Under the pieces are notes generated by a model. The model had not been told where the DNA came from. It was given only the letters and a program-made list of their open reading frames with translations, and did not search any database. 64,000 nt of DNA, from contig NZ_CADIJP010000004.1 in the NCBI RefSeq assembly GCF_902859725.1, positions 310,001-374,000 on the forward strand. Reading direction: 5' to 3'. Within the stretch, counting starts at the first letter, position 1. Each line of letters starts with the position of its first letter. Shown here piece after piece: positions 60,085 to 64,000 of the stretch. The stretch is from Achromobacter mucicolens (lineage in GTDB: Bacteria > Pseudomonadota > Gammaproteobacteria > Burkholderiales > Burkholderiaceae_B). The translations under genes and the position numbers were made by a program.

Positions 60085-61743
60085 ATGGCCCAGTCTTCCC
60101 ACGCGCCCGCAGCGGCGCATCCTCAGCCGCCCGCGTCGGCGCCTTTCCTCAGCCTGCGTCACATCAGCCATGCGCTGCCAGACGGCCGCGTCCTGCTCCG
60201 TGACGTCAGCCACGACTTCGCCCCCATCCGCCACGGCCTGATCGGCCGCAACGGCGCGGGCAAGTCCGTACTGCTGCAATTGGCGCACGGCGTCATCGGC
60301 ACACAAAGCGGCCGCATCGTGCGTCACGGCCGCATCGCCTACGTCCCGCAGGAACAACCACGATCCGCCCGCACCACCTTGGCCCAGGTCGCCGGCATCG
60401 CGCCGATTCTTGACGCGTTGTCCAGCATCGAATCCGGCAGCACCCGCCAAGCGGATTACGACCTCGCCGAGGGCCATTGGCGCATTCGAGATGAATGGAC
60501 CCGCATGCTTGTCGACGCGGGCTTGCCTGCGTGGCAGCCCGAACATCCCGCATCGGCCGCCAGTGGAGGCGAACTGACCCGCGTCGCGCTCGCAGGCGCC
60601 CTGATGCAAACCCCGGACGCCTTGCTGCTGGACGAACCCAGCAACCACCTGGACGCAGGCGCCCGCCGCTGGCTCATGGATCAGATCACCACCTGGCGCG
60701 GCGGCTTGATTGTCGTCAGCCATGACAGGACGCTGCTCGATGCCATGTCCTGCATCGTCGAATTGGATCGCGGCCACCTGAACGCCCATTCCGGCAACTA
60801 TTCCGCCTATCGCGACCACCGCGACCGCTTGACCGCCGCGAACGAAGCGTCCCTAGCACACGCCCGCAACGAACGGGCCGCCACCCTGCGCGCGCTACGC
60901 CAGCAACACGACGCCCAACAACAACGCACCGCCCGCGACGCCCGCAAGGCCCGGGATGCGAACCAGGCGCCGATCCTGCTGGGGATGAAGAAGGCGAATG
61001 CCCAAGCTCATGCGGGCAGAGAGAACGTGCGGCGGCAGGATGCGGTTGCGGCGCTGGATGACGCGGTAAGGCAGGCAGCCGCACAGATTGATCAATCGGC
61101 CAACGTCGCACTGGCTTTGCCCGAAACAGCGGTGCCGTCGGGCCGCCGCGTACTGCATCTGGAGCATGCGAGACCACCCTATCCAGCGGACGCTTGCACG
61201 CTGACGATGACCCTGACAGGCTCTTTCCGGTTGGCAATTCGCGGGCCGAATGGCTGCGGCAAAAGCGCGTTGCTATCGATGTTGGCGGGGGAGCTGATTC
61301 CGCACGAAGGCCTCTGCGACGTACGCGTGCCGACCGCCATGCTGGACCAGCGGGCGTCCGTCATTCCGGAAGATAAGTCCCTGCTGAAGACGCTTCATGC
61401 GCTGGGCGCCACGTTATCGGAAGGTGAACTTCGCAGTCGGTTGGCGTTGCTGGGCCTGGGATCTGAGCAGGTCAATACGCCCGCCGGGACCTTGAGCGGC
61501 GGGGAACGCCTCAAGGCTGCCCTGGCATGTGCGTTGTGGCGGAAAGCGCCTGCGCAGTTGCTACTGCTGGATGAGCCGACGAATCATGTGGATATTGAGT
61601 CGGCGGAGGCGATGGAGAAGGCGCTGCGAGGGTATCCCGGTGCGATGGTAGTGGTGTCGCATGATGAGGCGTTTTTGGAGGGGATTGCGCCTACGCATGA
61701 AATGGTTTGGGGAGTTCGAGGCTGGCTGCTGACTACGGTATGA
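60085..61743 (+). CDS. ABC-F family ATPase
   Basis: 552 residues, two ABC domains and no membrane part. First domain: Walker A GRNGAGKS, signature SGGELTRVAL, Walker B LLLDEPSNHLD. A linker of about 80 charged residues (RDHRDRLTAANEASLAHARNERA) follows. Second domain: GPNGCGKS, SGGERLKAALA, LLLDEPTNHVD. ABC-F proteins act on ribosomes, in translation or antibiotic protection; the subgroup cannot be set here. It is preceded by a long leader and is the last core-like gene before the AT-rich tail. Confidence 0.93.
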   Translation: MAQSSHAPAAAHPQPPASAPFLSLRHISHALPDGRVLLRDVSHDFAPIRHGLIGRNGAGKSVLLQLAHGVIGTQSGRIVRHGRIAYVPQEQPRSARTTLAQVAGIAPILDALSSIESGSTRQADYDLAEGHWRIRDEWTRMLVDAGLPAWQPEHPASAASGGELTRVALAGALMQTPDALLLDEPSNHLDAGARRWLMDQITTWRGGLIVVSHDRTLLDAMSCIVELDRGHLNAHSGNYSAYRDHRDRLTAANEASLAHARNERAATLRALRQQHDAQQQRTARDARKARDANQAPILLGMKKANAQAHAGRENVRRQDAVAALDDAVRQAAAQIDQSANVALALPETAVPSGRRVLHLEHARPPYPADACTLTMTLTGSFRLAIRGPNGCGKSALLSMLAGELIPHEGLCDVRVPTAMLDQRASVIPEDKSLLKTLHALGATLSEGELRSRLALLGLGSEQVNTPAGTLSGGERLKAALACALWRKAPAQLLLLDEPTNHVDIESAEAMEKALRGYPGAMVVVSHDEAFLEGIAPTHEMVWGVRGWLLTTV

Positions 61744-61956
61744 AGGGTCGGCCGATGAGGGATCAATTAGCACCGTCGGCGCAGATATGACTGTGGGGAA
61801 GTTGCACAAACCTTTCACGCCTGCCGTCCTGAGAACGCCCCCCCCAATTAGAGTTGGAAAGGTTCACACTCCGCGAGAGGTACGAAAAGAATTGCTCAAA
61901 CGACGAAAGCGCATGGAACGGGTTTACCTGTGGAACATCCTCCACAGTACGTTCGA
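61744..61956. other. Boundary between core-like and AT-rich sequence
   Basis: 213 bases with no credible gene. GC falls from this point to the end of the window. No direct repeat, tRNA end or integrase was seen that would define an insertion point. Confidence 0.4.
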
Positions 61957-62274
61957 CTACAGATCTGGCCTTTCGGGATCACTCTCACCTACGTCTTTAG
62001 CTGCCCTACGTTTCTTTAACCATCCGTCTGGATAGGGAGACGGCTCGAACGGCTTAATACCCAGCGAATGCGCCCTCGCGGAATACCCCCCTATCCCTCC
62101 CATCACAAACCCGAGGATGTTCAACCAGCCTGTGCGCCAAACATTCAAATCCAGAAAAATGACAGCGACACCGACAATCACAAAGAAGAATCGAAAAAAA
62201 GGCTTGAAATTGCCGTCTCTGATCAATACAGACTTCAACGTTTCGGGCCATGTTTCGGACGAGTGATTTTTCAT
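61957..62274 (-). CDS. Small membrane protein, unknown
   Basis: 105 residues from the ATG at 62274. A polar N-terminus (KNHSSETWPETLKSVLIRDGN) precedes two hydrophobic segments (FFRFFFVIVGVAVIFLDLN; WLNILGFVMGGIGGYSAR) and a charged tail (PYPDGWLKKRRAAKDVGESD). No family is recognised. It lies in the AT-rich tail with other small orphan genes on the same strand. Confidence 0.6.
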   Translation of the reverse strand: MKNHSSETWPETLKSVLIRDGNFKPFFRFFFVIVGVAVIFLDLNVWRTGWLNILGFVMGGIGGYSARAHSLGIKPFEPSPYPDGWLKKRRAAKDVGESDPERPDL

Positions 62275-62322
62275 ATTTCAGCAATTAACATCATTAAGGT
62301 AGCGTATCCAGTGCGATGCACT

Positions 62323-62553
62323 CTATCGCCAGCGACTGTGTTGATCAGCCCGAGATACGAAAGCCTGCCTTCTCGACAACATGATTTTGGGGTTAGACAC
62401 TAGCCACGGAACGTTCTCAAGGCTGCCATTCATTTGGTGGGAAAATAAACAGGACTGATAAATCGTACGCCAATCCATATCTGCATTCTTAGAATTCTCA
62501 TGACCCCACTTTATGCCAAACCGACCTTCCTTTGCATCATCTGGACAAACTAA
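62323..62553 (-). pseudogene. Possible gene fragment, no start
   Basis: A 76-codon open frame on the minus strand with protein-like sequence (DDAKEGRFGIKWGHENSKN, ADMDWRTIYQSCLFSHQMNG) and a stop immediately before it. The only internal ATG is at about codon 26. It sits between two small orphan genes. It may be the end of a truncated gene; it may also be chance. Confidence 0.25.
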
Positions 62554-62915
62554 TCAGCGAAAATAAATTCTACCCCTCCTTTTATTTTCACCTTGCCCCA
62601 ATCTCCTGATAGTAAGAACCAGCTATTCTCATAATTAAAGCTGTCTATATTCCCATAATCAACCTCACCAGATGCGTCTGAGAAACCAAAAAAGCGCCTC
62701 TCAACCCACTCAAGAGATTCAAAGTTTGAAAATCGTAATGAAGCCCTTCGATAGCAATAATACTCTCCAGCGCGGGGCTTCTCATACTTCGAGTGCTTTT
62801 CAGTAAGAACAGCCTCCAACTCGATGACGAGTGAATTTACCCCCTCATTAATAGCCAACACGTAGCTATCTTCAAGATAAATATGGGAGAGCGACGAAAT
62901 TTCATAATAATTCAT
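62550..62915 (-). CDS. Small acidic protein, unknown (immunity-protein-like)
   Basis: 121 residues from the ATG at 62915. Aromatic- and acid-rich beta sequence: ISSLSHIYLEDSYVLAINEG, VIELEAVLTEKHSKYEKPR, YYCYRRASLRFSNFESLEWV, then DASGEVDYGNIDSF and FLLSGDWGKVKIKG. I believe related proteins occur widely as orphans near polymorphic-toxin loci, but I cannot verify this. GC is low. No catalytic motif is visible. Confidence 0.65.
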   Translation of the reverse strand: MNYYEISSLSHIYLEDSYVLAINEGVNSLVIELEAVLTEKHSKYEKPRAGEYYCYRRASLRFSNFESLEWVERRFFGFSDASGEVDYGNIDSFNYENSWFLLSGDWGKVKIKGGVEFIFAD

Positions 62916-63222
62916 AATTCAGTCATGGAGCCGAAGCTAAAGCTGCGTCCGCACTGGCCTGACTTCGCTTGGCGCTGTAGCGCCCCGTGTTTTGCTGGCT
63001 TGCTAAGGTCACGGGCGGCCGAAGTCGACTCGGATGTCCGGCAAGCACTACGACAGAACGAGCATTGGGGATCCAACTATTTTTGGTTTTCTCCGGAATA
63101 AGCCTCTGGAAAAATTAGAAACACCATTTTTGTCAGAGCATTTGAGAGCGCATTGATCGGCGCAGGAGTTACCCACCCTCGAACTTTGCAATTGCTACTC
63201 GAACCTGAATTTTATTTACTCA
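62916..63222. other. Mixed-composition stretch with fragments only
   Basis: About 300 bases. A GC-rich patch (about 62930-63080) is embedded in AT-rich sequence. On plus, a 58-codon frame starts at 62925 without a ribosome site. On minus, a fragment (63062-63200) ends in MVFLIFPEAYSGENQK and may be the frameshifted continuation of the remnant at 63223-63468. Nothing here is a convincing gene. Confidence 0.35.
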
Positions 63223-63468
63223 CTAGGGCATCATTAACCCCGCATACGATTTAAATAGATTCAAGAAGGCTCTACGACAAAATGAAAGCAGCGCCCAATA
63301 CCCAACACCCAATTCCGGGTGCATATACATCAACCAAAAAAACAGAACCAAGGTTGCAAATAACGTTGGTCCCGGGGCATCCACTGCGCTTGGAAGCTCG
63401 TTGTTCAACGCTGTGCATACTGCCTCGCCTGCATAAGCAGCAGGATGGGCTGTTCTCGCACCGAACAT
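63223..63468 (-). pseudogene. Probable remnant of a membrane protein gene
   Basis: 81 codons: a polar part (YAGEAVCTALNNELPSAVDAPG), one hydrophobic helix (TLFATLVLFFWLMYM) and a short second one (GVGYWALLSFCRRAFL), ending SYAGLMMP. A protein-like frame continues downstream in another register (KVRGWVTPAPINALSNALTK), which suggests a frameshift. No homolog recognised. Confidence 0.35.
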
Positions 63469-63577
63469 GCCGACCTTGGACGGTCAGGCACTGGCATGCA
63501 TCGACTCAACCGGGTCGGCCATGAATTTTTACCGGGGTTTCTCATTCATAAAATGGCTTGCAAGATGCTAGCTTCAG

Positions 63578-64000
63578 CTAAATATGATCAAGCCAATCAC
63601 GAGAGCTGCTAGTTGAGTTGGAGAAAAATTGTTCACCATATTTTTTCTTGCATCGGGCGATTTCGGCTTGAGAGATATCAATCGCAATGAACCCAGCAGG
63701 CTTCTCATACACAAGAATACTCTCAACCTCAACCATCGGAGCTGCATCCCAAACCAATCCCCCCTGTATCCTGCATTTATGAAAAACGAAACTATTACCC
63801 CCACCAAGAGGCAGAATTTTGTCCCGCACCGGATAGATGATTTCAGAGTTACGAATTTTTATTTTTTTGCTGTCCCAATATGGATCTTTGCATTCATTCT
63901 CCAAAACATATAGCCCTTCGTTAATGATTACCAACCAACCTTCAAGCGTTGCATTCCGCAAACGCTCACCTTGATGAAACAATGCAACATCAAACAACTC
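63578..64000 (-). CDS. Orphan protein, unknown; runs to the window edge
   Basis: The frame is open through the last base (the codon at 63998-64000 is GAG), so the protein may begin outside the window; a TTG at 63997 is the only start inside. About 139 residues: GWLVIINEGLYVLENECKDPYW, KIKIRNSEIIYPVRDKI, GGNSFVFHKCRIQGGLVWDAAPMVEVESILVYEKPAGFIAIDISQAE. The plan is a small beta-rich domain with a polar C-terminus, similar in look to the protein at 62550-62915. Low GC and unknown family; an immunity-type role is only a guess. Confidence 0.55.
   Translation of the reverse strand, partial: ELFDVALFHQGERLRNATLEGWLVIINEGLYVLENECKDPYWDSKKIKIRNSEIIYPVRDKILPLGGGNSFVFHKCRIQGGLVWDAAPMVEVESILVYEKPAGFIAIDISQAEIARCKKKYGEQFFSNSTSSSRDWLDHI

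Noticed and set aside
62925-63101. 58-codon plus-strand frame in a GC-rich patch
   Set aside because: No ribosome site or recognisable fold; the opposite strand holds a fragment that looks at least as protein-like.
63282-63524. Plus-strand frame in the AT-rich tail
   Set aside because: Opposite to a minus-strand frame with a clear membrane helix; the plus translation is basic and featureless.
1-64000. Search for tRNA, rRNA, CRISPR array, intact insertion sequence, integrase or phage genes
   Set aside because: None recognised by eye on either strand; short tRNA-like folds cannot be excluded without a covariance-model scan.

Overview
The window reads as a chromosomal stretch of a high-GC betaproteobacterium of the Alcaligenaceae, most likely Achromobacter or a close Bordetella relative. 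The reasons are the strong G/C third-position bias, four TctC-like solute receptors of the Bug type (a family greatly expanded in Bordetella and Achromobacter), many LysR/GntR/TetR-controlled catabolic cassettes, an hpnCDE squalene operon and a Bordetella-style radA/permease pair. No rRNA, tRNA, CRISPR array, intact insertion sequence or phage module was recognised.

Layout. 1-7.2 kb: a Bug receptor cut by the window edge, a D-2-hydroxyacid dehydrogenase, a small His-rich periplasmic protein, a TSUP permease, radA, an Ala/Pro-rich membrane protein, and an hpaR/hpaI pair. 7.1-12.5 kb (minus strand): a complete iron cell-surface signalling operon, in the order fecI-like sigma, FecR, TonB receptor with signalling domain, PepSY reductase, with a Fur-box-like site at its head. 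12.5-17.7 kb: an SDR, alanine racemase, and hpnC-hpnD-hpnE. 17.8-25.4 kb: a minus-strand catabolic operon (CitE-like lyase, CoA transferase, cyclase-family hydrolase, Bug receptor, carboxymuconolactone decarboxylase-like protein) divergent from LysR-Bug-GntR. 25.4-31 kb: crcB and hdeD, divergent from a Fur-box-preceded operon (PepSY membrane protein, DUF2271, DUF4198, ApbE, membrane flavodoxin reductase). It looks like an extracytoplasmic electron-transfer system in which ApbE may attach FMN to the DUF2271 protein. 31-37.9 kb: a D-aminoacylase-like enzyme with a Bug receptor and a LysR, then a TetR-controlled operon encoding the two halves of a Tm-1-like protein as separate genes. 38-54.2 kb: a PHP-domain lipoprotein, clpB with a candidate heat-shock promoter, fnr, an ArsR/SRPBCC/DUF899 operon, ferredoxin, Nudix, an Hsp70-like protein, isochorismatase, OsmC, an NlpE-like lipoprotein and fmdA/fmdB.

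54.2-57 kb is a lower-GC accessory stretch with small orphan genes and a decayed SOS-response-associated peptidase (SRAP) gene. 57-61.7 kb returns to core-like genes: an aminotransferase V-fold enzyme with a divergent Lrp regulator, and an ABC-F protein. From about 61.8 kb to the end the sequence is AT-rich and holds small orphan proteins and broken fragments, compatible with a toxin/immunity-type or other acquired locus continuing past the window.

The strongest candidates for new biology are the putative flavinylation operon (26.5-31 kb), the split Tm-1 operon (34.5-37.9 kb), the uncharacterised CoA-dependent catabolic cassette (17.8-25.4 kb) and the AT-rich tail. All functions are inferred from reading translated sequence by eye; no database search was run.
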